From Amycolatopsis anabasis (GTDB lineage: Bacteria; Actinomycetota; Actinomycetes; Mycobacteriales; Pseudonocardiaceae), in NCBI RefSeq assembly GCF_009765355.1, contig NZ_VTHK01000002.1, forward strand, positions 310,001-374,000: a DNA stretch of 64,000 nt, read 5' to 3'. Numbering within the stretch: position 1 is the first letter of the stretch; every line of letters starts with the position of its first letter. Position numbers and translations under genes: made by a program. Positions 8,437 to 19,855 of the stretch are shown here, one piece after another. Under the pieces are notes generated by a model. It saw nothing but the letters and a program-made list of their open reading frames with translations, was not told the DNA's origin and did no database searches.

Positions 8437-8440
8437 GTCC

Positions 8441-8454
8441 GAATGTTGACATTC
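8441..8454. promoter_or_regulatory. GntR operator dyad GAATGT-TG-ACATTC
   Basis: A perfect 6-bp inverted repeat with a 2-bp centre lies between the GntR start (8436) and the VOC gene start (8510). Its core TGTTGACA fits the GT-N-AC pattern of FadR-type operators. I infer binding by the adjacent GntR protein. Confidence 0.65.
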
Positions 8455-8509
8455 TCAGGTTCGGTGGTCAAGGTGTAAGGCGAACCTCGGACAAGAAACG
8501 GAGCCGCCC

Positions 8510-8935
8510 ATGAGCGCCACGCGCCCCGCGTTCCACCTGGCCATCCCGGTCGACGACCTGGCCGCCGCGCGCGATTTCTACGGCGGTGTGCTCGGGCTGC
8601 CGGAGGGGCGGTCGGACACCGCCTGGGTGGACTGGAACTTCCACGGCCACCAGGTGGTCACGCATGTCGTGCCGGGCGGGCGTGCCGAGGCCGGGCGCAA
8701 TCCGGTCGACGGGCACGACGTGCCGGTGCCGCATTTCGGGCTGGTGCTGAGCATCGACGCCTTCCACGAACTGGCCGGCCGCCTGCGCGCGGCGGAGACG
8801 AAGTTCGTGATCGAGCCGTACCAGCGGTTCGCCGGGGAGCCGGGGGAGCAGTGGACCATGTTCCTGCGCGATCCCGCCGGGAACGCGTTGGAGTTCAAGG
8901 CGTTCCGGGACGAGTCGCGGCTGTTCGCCCGATGA
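8510..8935 (+). CDS. VOC family (glyoxalase/extradiol dioxygenase fold) protein
   Basis: A 141-aa vicinal-oxygen-chelate protein. The N-terminal [26 protein letters not shown] holds a candidate metal histidine. [20 protein letters not shown] gives the second half-domain histidine, and [13 protein letters not shown] the terminal glutamate. GGAG lies just upstream of ATG 8510. Its stop overlaps the start of the SDR gene (ATGA), so the two form a coupled operon, probably controlled by the divergent GntR protein. The sequence does not distinguish lyase, isomerase or dioxygenase activity. Confidence 0.88.
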   Translation: MSATRPAFHLAIPVDDLAAARDFYGGVLGLPEGRSDTAWVDWNFHGHQVVTHVVPGGRAEAGRNPVDGHDVPVPHFGLVLSIDAFHELAGRLRAAETKFVIEPYQRFAGEPGEQWTMFLRDPAGNALEFKAFRDESRLFAR

Positions 8936-9696
8936 GCCGCGGGGTGCTGGTCACCGGCGCCTCCCGGGGCATCGGCCGGGCGGTGGCGCTCGCCTTCGCG
9001 CGCGCCGGTGACCGGGTCGCGGTGCACTACGGATCGAGCCGGTCCGACGCGGCGGCCACCCTCGCGGCGCTGCCTGGCGAGGGCCATGCGCTGGTGACCG
9101 GGGATGTGACCGATCCTGTTGCGGCACAACGGATCGCCGACCACGCCGAGGAATCGCTCGGTGGCGTGGACGTGCTGGTGAACAACGCGGCCGCGGGCAC
9201 CGCGCTGGACAACCGGCATGTCATCCCCGAGGTGTCCTATGCGGACTGGCAGCGGGCCTGGCGGGAGACCTTCGACGTGAACGTGTTCGGTGCGGCGAAC
9301 GTGACCTACTGCGTGGCGCGCCACCTCATCGCCCGCGGCGCCGCCGGGCGGATCGTGAACATCGGGTCGCGCGGGGCGTTCCGGGGCGAACCCGACCATC
9401 CGGCCTACGGCGCGAGCAAGGCCGCCCTGCACGCGCTCGGCCAGTCCCTGGCGGTTTCCCTGGCGCCGCACGGGATCGCGGTCGCCAGCGTGGCACCGGG
9501 ATTCACCGCGACCGACCGGGTGGCCGGCCGGTTGACCGGCGAATCCGGTGCGGCGTTGCGCGCGCAGAGCCCGTTCGGCCGGGTCGCCGAACCGGAGGAG
9601 GTCGCCGCGGCCGTGCTCTACCTGGCCTCGGCCGACGCGACCTGGGCCTCGGGTGCGATCCTCGACCTCAACGGCGCCTCGCATCTGCGGAGTTAG
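8932..9696 (+). CDS. SDR family NAD(P)-dependent oxidoreductase
   Basis: A 254-aa classical short-chain dehydrogenase. The nucleotide motif [10 protein letters not shown] is at residues 8-17, [10 protein letters not shown] follows, and the active-site YGASK supplies Tyr and Lys. GFTATDRV and a C-terminal [22 protein letters not shown] are typical of FabG-like members. The start at 8932 overlaps the VOC stop by 4 bp. The substrate is unknown; the GntR-VOC-SDR context suggests a small catabolic step. Its last 29 bp overlap the convergent hypothetical gene. Confidence 0.9.
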   Translation: MSRGVLVTGASRGIGRAVALAFARAGDRVAVHYGSSRSDAAATLAALPGEGHALVTGDVTDPVAAQRIADHAEESLGGVDVLVNNAAAGTALDNRHVIPEVSYADWQRAWRETFDVNVFGAANVTYCVARHLIARGAAGRIVNIGSRGAFRGEPDHPAYGASKAALHALGQSLAVSLAPHGIAVASVAPGFTATDRVAGRLTGESGAALRAQSPFGRVAEPEEVAAAVLYLASADATWASGAILDLNGASHLRS

Positions 9697-9955
9697 CCGC
9701 CTGCTCCGGCCAGTTGAACACGTAGTGGCCGCGTGCGCTGCGCAGCAGCAGGTCGATGTCGTCGCGCAGGGTTTCCAGCGCGGGGTAGAGATCGGGGGCG
9801 TGCCGGTAGGTCTCGCGCAGCGAGATCGCGGCGGCTTCGACCGCGCGGGCGGTCTTGGCATCCCCGGATTCGTGGATCTGCCGCGCCAGATCGACGACCT
9901 GAGCGAACAACGGCACGCGGCCGTCTACGGTGACGCTGTCGTCGTCATGCCCCAT
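9668..9955 (-). CDS. Hypothetical small acidic helical protein
   Basis: A 95-aa protein of unknown function. The sequence is predicted largely helical (VVDLARQIHESGDAKTARAVEAAAISLRETY) with an acidic N-terminus (MGHDDDSV). It has no signal peptide, membrane span or recognised motif. It ends inside the convergent SDR gene. It lies downstream of the DUF5753/DUF397 pair on the same strand with a 79-bp gap, so it may belong to that unit. Coding status rests on codon pattern and length only. Confidence 0.55.
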   Translation of the reverse strand: MGHDDDSVTVDGRVPLFAQVVDLARQIHESGDAKTARAVEAAAISLRETYRHAPDLYPALETLRDDIDLLLRSARGHYVFNWPEQAANSADARRR

Positions 9956-10034
9956 GTGATTCCCCGGTTCGAGTCCACCCGCCTTCGGACGGTGACTCTA
10001 CTCGCGAGTAATGATCACCGGTAGTCCTTGTGTT

Positions 10035-10235
10035 TCACTCAAACGGCCCAGCCTTGGGGGGCACGGTGTCACGGACGAATGCCCGCCACGCTTCCACGCT
10101 GAAATCGAGGATTCCGCCCGCCCGATGCTTGGTATCGCGGACCAGGACGCGCCGACCCTGCCTACCCATCTCGACGCAGCTGCCGCCGTTCGGGCTGCGG
10201 CTGCTCTTGCGCCAGGCCGGGGAGTTCGCGGTCAT
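10035..10235 (-). CDS. DUF397 domain protein
   Basis: A 66-aa DUF397 protein, recognised by the order WRKSSRSPNGGSCVEM, then VLVRDTK, then FSVEAWRAFV. DUF397 proteins are small actinobacterial partners of helix-turn-helix/DUF5753 regulators and are often implicated in development or antibiotic control. ATG 10235 has AGAGGAG 5 nt upstream. The gene begins 74 bp inside the 3' end of the regulator gene, a longer overlap than the usual few bases. Confidence 0.88.
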   Translation of the reverse strand: MTANSPAWRKSSRSPNGGSCVEMGRQGRRVLVRDTKHRAGGILDFSVEAWRAFVRDTVPPKAGPFE

Positions 10236-11103
10236 CGGGCTCCTCTTTCGATGAGTAGAGGGCGACCGCCAAGGCGGCGATCAGCTTCCTCGATTGTTCC
10301 TCATCGAGCGAGATGGCCGCCAGCGCTTTGAGAATGCGCTGGTAGGCGGTGACTTCGCGGTCTTCCTCCAAGAACAGGCAGGAGGTTTCGCTGTCGAGGT
10401 AGACCAGCGGTCCCAGGTCGGCGAACTCGAGCAGGTTGAACGAACCGGCAGTGCCCGCGTGCGCGCCGCGGGCGGCCGGGATCACTCGGATCGAGATGTT
10501 CGGGCGAACCGACATGCGCAGGAGGTGGTGCAACTGCTCGGACATGACCTGTGCACCGCCCACGGCGAGCCGCAGCACGGATTCGTGGATGAGGAAGGTC
10601 AACCGTGGCGGATGTGGCCGGTTGAACAGTTCCTCCTGCCGTGCGAGGCGGGCGGCGACGCGATCGTCGATCTCGCCCGGCGGCAGGTTCGCGCCGCCCG
10701 CCATGAGCGCGCGGACGTAGCTCTCGGTCTGGAGCAGTCCGGGAACAATGATGGCCTGAAATTCGGTGATGCTCGCGGCCTGATCTTCGTGGCGGACGAG
10801 GGTGCGCACCTGTTTCGGCAGCCGGTCGCCGTACTGCTGGAGCCAGCCGGGGGTCCGCCGGTCCTCGCACAGTTCAAGCAATCGCTCGCGCTCCTCGCCC
10901 TTGGTCAGGCCGCAGATCGCGAGGATGCTTGCCACGTCTTCCGAGCGGGCCGGGCGTTTCCCGGCCAGCAGCATGGAAAGTCGGCCTTGGGGCCAGCCGA
11001 GGCAACGGGTGATGTCGCGACCGGTGAGACCTGCGCGCGCGATCACCGCGCGGATGCCCTCGCCGAGTTCGCGGCTGCGGATGGTGGGTTCGCGTTCGGC
11101 CAT
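10162..11103 (-). CDS. Helix-turn-helix regulator with DUF5753 domain
   Basis: A 313-aa regulator. Residues about 12-65 form an XRE-type helix-turn-helix (GLTGRDITRCLGWPQGRLSMLLAGKRP). The DUF5753 domain follows, with the typical FQAIIVPGLLQTESYVRALM and RLARQEELFNRPHPPRLTFLIHESVLR. Such proteins (BldB/WhiJ-type neighbourhoods) act with small DUF397 partners in actinobacteria. The C-terminal tail of about 25 residues, rich in E, Q, P and R, is encoded over the start of the DUF397 gene and may be non-conserved read-through. Confidence 0.9.
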   Translation of the reverse strand: MAEREPTIRSRELGEGIRAVIARAGLTGRDITRCLGWPQGRLSMLLAGKRPARSEDVASILAICGLTKGEERERLLELCEDRRTPGWLQQYGDRLPKQVRTLVRHEDQAASITEFQAIIVPGLLQTESYVRALMAGGANLPPGEIDDRVAARLARQEELFNRPHPPRLTFLIHESVLRLAVGGAQVMSEQLHHLLRMSVRPNISIRVIPAARGAHAGTAGSFNLLEFADLGPLVYLDSETSCLFLEEDREVTAYQRILKALAAISLDEEQSRKLIAALAVALYSSKEEPDDRELPGLAQEQPQPERRQLRRDG

Positions 11104-11204
11104 GGGGCGAAAGTAGACCGGGGGTGCGACGGTCTCGGGGCGGCGCGGGCGATTGTCGCCCGAAAAGGGCGGGTGGTACTCCGGTGAACCGCCCGGGGGG
11201 TACC

Positions 11205-11286
11205 GGAATGGGGAACTCGTGTGCGCGAACGTGCAATTCGCGTGCCTGAGTGTGCAACTCGCGTGCGGGAACGTGTAGCTCGTGAG
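11205..11286. repeat. Tandem ~21-bp intergenic repeat, locus A
   Basis: About four degenerate units in a row follow the scheme G(G/C)GAACGTGCAACTCGCGTGC. They lie between the DUF5753 regulator gene and the 3' end of the FdhF-like gene. A 29-bp stretch (11226-11254) is identical to 33514-33542 in the other repeat locus. The units do not encode a plausible protein and have no CRISPR spacer structure. Confidence 0.7.
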
Positions 11287-11295
11287 GGCCGCGGT

Positions 11296-13576
<2,281 letters not shown>

Positions 13577-13602
<26 letters not shown>

Positions 13603-14983
13603 GCCTTCCATCCTGCGCTTCGCTCGGCCGGGACGCGACCGCACCCCGGGACAGGCCGCGGTCGAACACCGTCACGGCCAGCAGCAGCACGCCGATCCCG
13701 GTGAGCGTCCAGGCGAGCCGGTGCAGCCCGGCCGAACTCGCGTGCGTGCCGAAGCACAGCGCGATCAGCGTGGACGAGACGATCGCGCCGAGGTACTGCG
13801 CGCTGCGGAACAGCCCGCTCGCGGTGCCCATCTGCTCGGCCGGCGCCTGGCCGTAGAGGGTCGTCTGGTTGGTCACGCTGGTCAGGCCCTGGGCCAGCCC
13901 GAAGATCGCGCCGAGACCGATCAGGACGCCGAGCCAGGTGCCGGTGTCCACGAACAGCAGCAGCACGGAACCGAGCGTCAGCGCCAGCGCGACGGTGATC
14001 AGCCGGGCCCGGATGCCGGTGGCGCGGCCGGACACCGCCGCCGCGAGCACCGCGACCGCCGACATCGGCAGCAGCAGCGCGCCCGCCCCGGATTCGGACA
14101 GCCCGCGGGCCGATTCCAGCCACTGCACGTACCCGAACATGATCGAGTAGACGATCACGAACGACAGCGCCTGCCGCAGGTAGGTGCGCAGCAGCGGGGC
14201 GTTCCCGGCGAGCATCCGCAGGTCGATGAACGGCCGGGCGGCGCGCAGTTCGTTCCACGCGAACGCCCCGGCCAGCACCACCGCGATGCCGAGCAGGTAC
14301 AGGTCGCCGACGTCCGGCTCCATCAGGAACAGCAGCAGCGCCAGCAGGCACAGCGCGAACAGCGCGATGCCGAGCACGTCGATCGAGGCGCGGCGGCCCG
14401 CCGCCGGGGCGTCCCGCGGAACCCAGAGCAGCGCGAACGCGCAGGAGAACCCGGCGAGCGGGATGTTCACCGCGAAGATCGCGGGCCACCCCGCCAGCCC
14501 GATCAGCGCGCCGCCCAGCGTCGGGCCGACCACCATGATCGTCTGCGCGGAGATCGACAGCAGGGACAGCACGCGGGCGGGCACGCCCTGCCCGGTCTCT
14601 TCGGCGCGGCGGCGCAGGACGGCCATCGCGGCCGGGAACCCGGCGCAGGTGCCGATGCCGAGGACCACCCGGACGCCGATCAGCCAGTCCAGGGAGATCG
14701 GGAACAATCCGGCGATTCCGGCGGCCATCACGATCAGCGCGCCGGTGAGCAGGACGCGCCGCGCGCCGAACCGGTCGACGAAGAGCCCGACCACGGGCTG
14801 GCCGACGGCGGTGGCGAGGTAGAGGGCGGAGACGAGCCACGCGGTGTGCGCCGGGCCCGCGCCGAAGGTCTGGCCGATGGGGATCAGCGCGACCGCGATG
14901 AGCGTGGAGTTGATCGGGTTGAGGACGGCGCTGGCGATCAGCGGGGTGATCAGCCGGGCGTGGAATGTCGTAGCCGTGGTTAC
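13577..14983 (-). CDS. MFS drug exporter; expected GTG start reads GTA
   Basis: A membrane protein of about 468 aa in the multidrug MFS family. GQPVVGLFVDRFGARRVLLTG is the loop 2-3 signature, and WLVSALYLATAVGQ and AQTIMVVGPTLGGALIG are further typical spans. It follows a MarR gene, as exporter-repressor pairs often do. In frame, the natural first codon (before TTATTFHARL) is GTA at 14983, where the DNA reads GAGGAGTAACC. A GTGA overlap with the MarR stop would be expected. No in-frame ATG, GTG or TTG is visible just upstream, and the next GTG is inside the second membrane span (PVVG). It is either a mutated or non-canonical start, or a sequencing error. Confidence 0.8.
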
Positions 14984-15423
14984 TCCTCGAGTTGGGCGAG
15001 GCGGCGCAGCAGGGGCACCGCGGCGGCCAGGGTTTCGCGTTCGGCGGGGGAGAGTTCGGCGGCCAGCCCGTGTGCCAGCCACTCCTCCCGGTGCTGGTGC
15101 ACCCCGCGCACGGTCTTGCGGCCGAGGTCGGAAAGCGACACCAGGACCCGCCTCCCGTCCTCGGTGTCCCTGGTCCGCTCGAGCAGGCCGAGCCCGTCCA
15201 GGGCGGTGAGGGTGGCCGCCATCGACTGCTGCCGGACGTGCTCGGCGGCGGCCAGTTCGGCCTGGGTCCGCGGGCCCTCCCGGTCCAGGCGGCTGATCAC
15301 CGCCTGCTGCGACGGGGTGAGCACCCCGGCGTTGTCCACCTGCCGCAGGCGGCGGTGCAGCGCGCCGAGCGAACCCCGCAGCTCTCCGGCTAGCTGGGCC
15401 ACCTGATTGGGAACGCGGGTCAT
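14980..15423 (-). CDS. MarR family transcriptional regulator
   Basis: A 147-aa winged-helix regulator: LTPSQQAVISRLDREGPRTQAELAAAEHVRQQSMAATLTALDGLGLLERTRDTEDGRRVLVSLSDLG is the MarR DNA-binding core with its wing. ATG 15423 or GTG 15429 could start it. A near-perfect dyad (15428-15441) overlaps the start region, consistent with autorepression. It is co-directional with and abuts the MFS exporter gene, which it probably controls in response to a toxic compound. Confidence 0.9.
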   Translation of the reverse strand: MTRVPNQVAQLAGELRGSLGALHRRLRQVDNAGVLTPSQQAVISRLDREGPRTQAELAAAEHVRQQSMAATLTALDGLGLLERTRDTEDGRRVLVSLSDLGRKTVRGVHQHREEWLAHGLAAELSPAERETLAAAVPLLRRLAQLEE

Positions 15424-15427
15424 ATAC

Positions 15428-15441
15428 ACAGCCTAGACTGT
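15428..15441. promoter_or_regulatory. Probable MarR operator ACAGcCTAGaCTGT
   Basis: A 14-bp dyad with one mismatched pair lies directly upstream of the MarR start and between it and the divergent GPP34 gene. Its position fits autorepression. The length and symmetry match MarR sites, but binding is inferred. Confidence 0.5.
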
Positions 15442-15484
15442 TTAGCTTGCCCTGTGCAGTTCGGTCGGCTCGGCGGTCCGGTCG

Positions 15485-15490
15485 TATGCT
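15485..15490 (+). promoter_or_regulatory. Possible -10 (TATGCT) for a leaderless GPP34 transcript
   Basis: TATGCT fits the actinobacterial TAnnnT -10 element, and the GTG at 15497 lies 6 nt downstream, where transcription would begin. No ribosome binding site precedes that GTG, which agrees with leaderless translation. No -35 was identified. Confidence 0.35.
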
Positions 15491-15496
15491 GTGGCG

Positions 15497-16147
15497 GTGC
15501 TGATCGCCGAGGACCTGTTGCTCCTGCTGGTCGACCAAGAGACCGGCAAGTTCGTGACCAAGAGACCACTCGACGGGGTCCTGGCGGGCGCGCTGCTGTT
15601 CGAGCTGGCCGGAGCGCACCGGCTGGAGCTGTCCGGCGACGAGGGCAGGCTGTTCGTCCAGGACGCCGCGGACACCGGCGACACGATCCTGGACGAGGCA
15701 TTGGAACGGCTGGTCGACGCCGAGGGCGCGCGGCCGGAGGACGCGCTCGGCGAACTCGCGCCGGGGCTGCGCCGGCGCTTGCTGGACGGGCTCGCCGCCC
15801 GGGGCGTGCTCACCGAGGAGGCCGGGGCGACGCTCGGCGTGTTCACCACGACCCGGTGGCAGGTGGGCGATCCCGGCCACGTCGCCGCGCTGCGCGGGCA
15901 GGTGCACGAGGTCCTGGTCGAGGGCGAGGACCCGGACGAGCGCACCGCCGCCCTGATCGCGCTGCTGGCCACGATCGACGTGCTGCACAAGGTGGTCGAG
16001 GCGCCCGACCGTTCGCTACTGGCCATGCGCGCGGCGCACGTCGCCGAGGACGCCTGGCACGCCGACGCGGTCGAGGCGGCCATCGCGAAGGGCACCGACT
16101 CCGTGTTCGGCGCGTCGATCGTGGACGGCGGCCTGGCGCTGCCCTAG
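15497..16147 (+). CDS. GPP34 family phosphoinositide-binding-like protein
   Basis: A 216-aa GOLPH3/GPP34 domain protein. LIAEDLLLLLVDQETGKF and the spaced leucine-rich helices (AGALLFELAGAHRLEL, LRRRLLDGLAARGVL) are typical of the many actinobacterial members. Eukaryotic GOLPH3 binds PI4P at the Golgi; the bacterial role is unknown, perhaps peripheral membrane binding. I prefer GTG 15497, which gives the usual M-L-I-A-E-D start; GTG 15491 is two codons upstream. It is divergent from the MarR gene and converges on a membrane-anchored protein gene across a large hairpin. Confidence 0.85.
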   Translation: MLIAEDLLLLLVDQETGKFVTKRPLDGVLAGALLFELAGAHRLELSGDEGRLFVQDAADTGDTILDEALERLVDAEGARPEDALGELAPGLRRRLLDGLAARGVLTEEAGATLGVFTTTRWQVGDPGHVAALRGQVHEVLVEGEDPDERTAALIALLATIDVLHKVVEAPDRSLLAMRAAHVAEDAWHADAVEAAIAKGTDSVFGASIVDGGLALP

Positions 16148-16155
16148 CCGGGAAC

Positions 16156-16210
16156 TTTCATGAGGGGACCCCTCCGGACAAATTTTGTCTGGAGGGGTCC
16201 CCTCATGAAA
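16156..16210. terminator. Long bidirectional hairpin between convergent genes
   Basis: Arms of 20 bp (16156-16175 and 16191-16210) are perfectly complementary. The stem continues inward through GACAAA/TTTGTC, giving about 27 bp in total with one wobble. It sits 9 bp after the GPP34 stop and 13 bp before the end of the opposing gene, so it can terminate both transcripts. There is no clear T-tract. Confidence 0.75.
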
Positions 16211-16222
16211 CCGCCAGGGGAG

Positions 16223-17191
16223 CTAGGGACCGCAGGTGTCCTCGGTGGGCATCGGCTTGTTGATGTCGTACTGGGCGGCCTCGTCGGTGGTCGGCTCGGG
16301 ACCCGCGGGCCGGGTCGATTCGCTGTAAAGCGGGGCCAGGTACCCGGTCTTCGCCGGGCCGCACGCCATCGAGAAGGTGCTGCCCGAGCCCGCGCCCAGC
16401 GCGAGTCCCACCGAGCGCTTGGCGAACTCGGAGGCGTCGCGCAGGACGTAGTCCAGGTCCAGGCGGTGGAACGCCACGATCTCACCGGGCCCGGAGAGCC
16501 TTTCCGGGTTGTCGGTGTGGAACGCGTAGGCGGTGACGAAGGCCGCGTGCACGACCAGCTCGCCTTTCTGGTCACCGGGGCGCACGGTCAGCTTGCCGTT
16601 GATCTTCGGCCCGGCCGGGAGCAGGCGGAAACCGTCGGCGATGTGCGTGACGTAATACCCGGCTTCGTTCTTGTCCGGTTTCGCGAGTAGCTGCCGCAGG
16701 TGGTCCCGCTCGTCCGGGGAGAGCAGCGCCAGGTAGGACGCGGTGTCGTGACCTTCCAAGGTCCGGCGGTCCAGATGACCGAGGTTGATCACCTGCTTGA
16801 CCTTCGCGATCGCGTCCCCGACCTGCTGCGCGGTGAAGCTCCCGACCGGGGTGGCCGCGGGCGTCTCCAGCGCGTCCGCGCTGTCCGCCCACTGCACGGC
16901 CGGGGTGTTCGCGAACGGTTTGGCCAGGTCGACCTTGGCGAACTGGGCGAGGGTGGTCGGCGCGGCCGGTGGGGCAGCGGCGTCGCTCGCGTTCTGCGGC
17001 TTCGGGCCCAGCCAGTACCAGCCCGCGCCCGCGGCGGCCAGGACGACCAGTCCGAGGAACGTCCACAGCACGCGCCGTTTGTAGTTCGGCCGCCGGTACC
17101 GCCTGGCCTCGGTCCAGGCTTCCTTCTCGGCGTGCTTCCGCCATTCCGGGTCCAGCAGATCCGGGTGGTTCTCGATGCTGCGGTCGTCCAC
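16223..17191 (-). CDS. Membrane-anchored protein of unknown function
   Basis: A 322-aa protein: a charged cytoplasmic N-terminus (DPEWRKHAEKEAWTEARRY), one membrane span at about residues 35-57 (VLWTFLGLVVLAAAGAGWYW), a short Ala/Pro-rich linker, then an extracytoplasmic domain of about 250 residues. I do not recognise that domain. It contains regularly spaced aromatic residues (EAGYYVTHIADGFRLLP, RLDLDYVLRDASEF). GTG 17191 has GGAAGG 5 nt upstream. It is separated by 55 bp from the leftward ValRS gene and could be co-transcribed with it. Confidence 0.75.
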   Translation of the reverse strand: MDDRSIENHPDLLDPEWRKHAEKEAWTEARRYRRPNYKRRVLWTFLGLVVLAAAGAGWYWLGPKPQNASDAAAPPAAPTTLAQFAKVDLAKPFANTPAVQWADSADALETPAATPVGSFTAQQVGDAIAKVKQVINLGHLDRRTLEGHDTASYLALLSPDERDHLRQLLAKPDKNEAGYYVTHIADGFRLLPAGPKINGKLTVRPGDQKGELVVHAAFVTAYAFHTDNPERLSGPGEIVAFHRLDLDYVLRDASEFAKRSVGLALGAGSGSTFSMACGPAKTGYLAPLYSESTRPAGPEPTTDEAAQYDINKPMPTEDTCGP

Positions 17192-17246
17192 GGACCGTTC
17201 CTTCCCCCAGGTTCGACAACTTCTCATCGCCGACCCCGGGGGATCG

Positions 17247-19787
17247 TTACTCCTCGGCGAGTTCGATCTGGTAGCGCAACTCCTGGTCATCGGTCGGTTC
17301 CAGGACGAGTTCGGCCACCGCGCCCGCCGCGCGCAGATCGGCCGCGACGGACTCCACGGCGGCGACCCGTTCGGCGGGCCCGTGCACGCGGACCACGGCG
17401 ACCGGGGCCCGCATCGAGCGCTTCGCGTCCGATTTGGCCCGCCGGATCGCGCCGATCGCGGCACTGGCGATCCCGAGCAACTCGGCGTCCGCCCCGAGGC
17501 CGCCGGGCTCCGGCCACGCGCTGGTGTGCACGGAGTCGTCGTGCCACCACGACCACGCCTCCTCGGTGCTGAACGCCAGGAACGGCGCCAGCAGCCGCAG
17601 CAGCGCGGACAGCGCGGTGCGCAGCGCGAGCCGGGCCGATTCGGTGGCCGCACCGGCGCCTCCCCCGTAGGCGCGCTGCTTGACCAGTTCGAGGTAGTCG
17701 TCGCAGAACAGCCAGAAGAACCGCTCGGTGCGCTCCAGCGCGGTGGTGTATTCGAAGGCTTCTAGTGCCTCGGTCGCCTGGCGGATCACGTCGTCGAGCG
17801 CGGCCAGCATCGCGCGGTCGAGTGCCTCGGTGACCGCGGCGCCCGCCGCGGGCGCGCCGAAGCCGAGCACGAACTTGGCGGCGTTGAGCAGTTTCGTGGC
17901 CAGCCTGCGGCCGATCTTCATCTGCCCTTGGTCGAACGCGGTGTCCGTGCCCGGCCGCCCGCAGGCGGCCCAGTACCGGACCGCGTCCGAGCCGAACTGC
18001 TCGAGCAGCGCCATCGGCGTCACGACGTTGCCCTTGGACTTGCTCATCTTCTTGCGGTCCGGATCCAGGATCCAGCCGGAGATCGCGGCATGCCGCCAGG
18101 GCAGGCGGCCACCGTCCAGTTCGGACCGCAGCACCGCGTAGAACAGCCAGGTGCGGATGATGTCGTGCGCCTGCGGCCGCAGATCCATCGGGAACGTCCG
18201 CGCGTACCGCTCGGGGTCCTCCGCCCAGCCGCACACGATCTGCGGGGACAGCGAGGAGGTCGCCCAGGTGTCCATCACGTCCGGGTCCCCGAGGAAGCCA
18301 CCCGGTTCGCCCCGCTGGTCCGCGGTGTAGCCGGGCGGGGTGTCCGAGGACGGATCGACCGGCAACGCGTCCTCGTCCGGGAGGATCGGGTTGCCGTAGT
18401 CCGGCTCACCGCTGGAGTCCAGCGGGTACCAGACCGGGAACGGGACCCCGAAGAACCGCTGGCGGCTGATCAGCCAGTCGGTGTTGAGCCCGCGCACCCA
18501 GTCGTCGTAGCGGGCCTTCATGTAGGCCGGGTGCCAGTCGAGTTCGGCGCCGCGCGCCAGCAGCACGTCCTGGTGCGCGAGCGAGCGGATGAACCACTGG
18601 CGGCTGGAGACGATCTCCAGCGGTTTGTCGCCCTTCTCGTAGAACTTCACCGGGCGCACGGTCTTGCGCGGTTCACCGTCCAGGTCACCGGATTCGCGCA
18701 GCAGGGCGACCACCCGTTCCCGGGCGGTGTGCACGGTCGCCCCGGCGAGTTCGGCATAGGCCTTGCGCCCCTCGGGACGGTCCAGGCCCGCGGGCGGATC
18801 GGGCAGGATCCGCCCGTCCCGGCCGATGATCGTGCGGGTGGGCAGGTCGAGTTCGCGCCACCACTGCACGTCGGTCGTGTCGCCGAAGGTGCAGCACATC
18901 GCGATGCCCGCACCGCGTTCGCGTTCGGCGGCCGGATGCGCGAGCACCGGGATCTCGACGCCGAACAGCGGCGAGGTCACGGTCGCGCCGAACAGCGGCT
19001 GGTACCGCTCGTCGTCCGGATGCGCGATCAGGGCGACGCAGGCGGGCAGCAGCTCGGGCCGGGTCGTCTCGATGAACACCCGCTGCTCGCCGTGGTGGAA
19101 GGCGATCCGGTGCCACGCCCCGGCGTGCTCGCGGTCCTCCAGTTCGGCCTGCGCGACCGCGGTCCGGAAGCCGACGTCCCACAGCGTCGGCGCCTCGGCC
19201 TGGTAGGCCTCACCACCGCGCAGCAGGCGCAGGAACGAACGCTGCGCGACGCGCTGGGCGCGCGGGCCGATCGTGGTGTAGATCGTCGACCAGTCCACCG
19301 AGAGCCCGAGCCGGCGCCACACCGCCTCGAACGCCTGCTCGTCCTCGGCGGTCAGCCGCTGGCACAGCTCGACGAAGTTGCGGCGGGAGACGGCCACGAC
19401 CGGGCGGGCGCCCTTCTTGACCACCGGCTCCGGCGGCTGGAAGTCCGGGTCGTAGGGCAGCGACGGTTCGCAGCGCACGCCGTAGTAGTTCTGCACCCGC
19501 CGCTCGGTGGGCAGGCCGTTGTCGTCCCACCCCATCGGGTAGAAGACGCGTTTGCCGCGCATCCGCTGGAAGCGGGCGACGACATCGGTGTGCGTGAAGG
19601 AGAAGACGTGGCCCACGTGCAGGGAGCCGCTCACCGTCAACGGCGGGGTGTCGATCGAGAACACCGCGGCCCGGTCTTCGGGGGCGTCGAACCGGTATAC
19701 GCCGTTCTCGTCCCAGCGCGCGGCCCAGCGGGACTCCAGACCGTCCAGGGACGGCCGCTCTGGCACGTTCGGCGAAATCTCCGGCAT
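17247..19787 (-). CDS. Valine--tRNA ligase, second (archaeal/eukaryote-like) type
   Basis: A class I aminoacyl-tRNA synthetase of about 846 aa. It has the HIGH motif as GSLHVGH, the KMSKS motif as KKMSKSKG, and a CP1 editing domain with [20 protein letters not shown] and [16 protein letters not shown]. That editing segment resembles ValRS of archaeal type rather than the usual bacterial enzyme. It lacks the C-terminal coiled coil of the housekeeping ValRS encoded back to back at 19856. Two different ValRS genes suggest a backup or inhibitor-resistant enzyme. ATG 19787 is chosen because a -10-like CATACT/TACTGT lies directly upstream and no ribosome binding site is seen; GTG 19793 is an alternative. 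Confidence 0.88.
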   Translation of the reverse strand: MPEISPNVPERPSLDGLESRWAARWDENGVYRFDAPEDRAAVFSIDTPPLTVSGSLHVGHVFSFTHTDVVARFQRMRGKRVFYPMGWDDNGLPTERRVQNYYGVRCEPSLPYDPDFQPPEPVVKKGARPVVAVSRRNFVELCQRLTAEDEQAFEAVWRRLGLSVDWSTIYTTIGPRAQRVAQRSFLRLLRGGEAYQAEAPTLWDVGFRTAVAQAELEDREHAGAWHRIAFHHGEQRVFIETTRPELLPACVALIAHPDDERYQPLFGATVTSPLFGVEIPVLAHPAAERERGAGIAMCCTFGDTTDVQWWRELDLPTRTIIGRDGRILPDPPAGLDRPEGRKAYAELAGATVHTARERVVALLRESGDLDGEPRKTVRPVKFYEKGDKPLEIVSSRQWFIRSLAHQDVLLARGAELDWHPAYMKARYDDWVRGLNTDWLISRQRFFGVPFPVWYPLDSSGEPDYGNPILPDEDALPVDPSSDTPPGYTADQRGEPGGFLGDPDVMDTWATSSLSPQIVCGWAEDPERYARTFPMDLRPQAHDIIRTWLFYAVLRSELDGGRLPWRHAAISGWILDPDRKKMSKSKGNVVTPMALLEQFGSDAVRYWAACGRPGTDTAFDQGQMKIGRRLATKLLNAAKFVLGFGAPAAGAAVTEALDRAMLAALDDVIRQATEALEAFEYTTALERTERFFWLFCDDYLELVKQRAYGGGAGAATESARLALRTALSALLRLLAPFLAFSTEEAWSWWHDDSVHTSAWPEPGGLGADAELLGIASAAIGAIRRAKSDAKRSMRAPVAVVRVHGPAERVAAVESVAADLRAAGAVAELVLEPTDDQELRYQIELAEE

Positions 19788-19855
19788 CCGCACAGTATGG
19801 CGAGGAGGGAACGTGCCTGCAGGTCATTTCCCGGCGGTTCGTAGACTTACTCGCT
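19788..19855. promoter_or_regulatory. Shared divergent promoter region of the two ValRS genes
   Basis: Only 68 bp separate the two start codons. On the plus strand TAGACT (19842-19847) is a good -10 for valS, with GTG 19856 about 8 nt on. On the minus strand a TACTGT/CATACT element (complement of about 19792-19799) lies just before ATG 19787. Neither start has a clear ribosome binding site, so both mRNAs may be leaderless. No T-box or attenuator fits in this space. Confidence 0.45.

Noticed and set aside
17247..19787. Isoleucyl- or leucyl-tRNA synthetase
   Set aside because: The editing segment ([16 protein letters not shown]) and overall motif order match archaeal-type ValRS better; specificity still needs a phylogeny.
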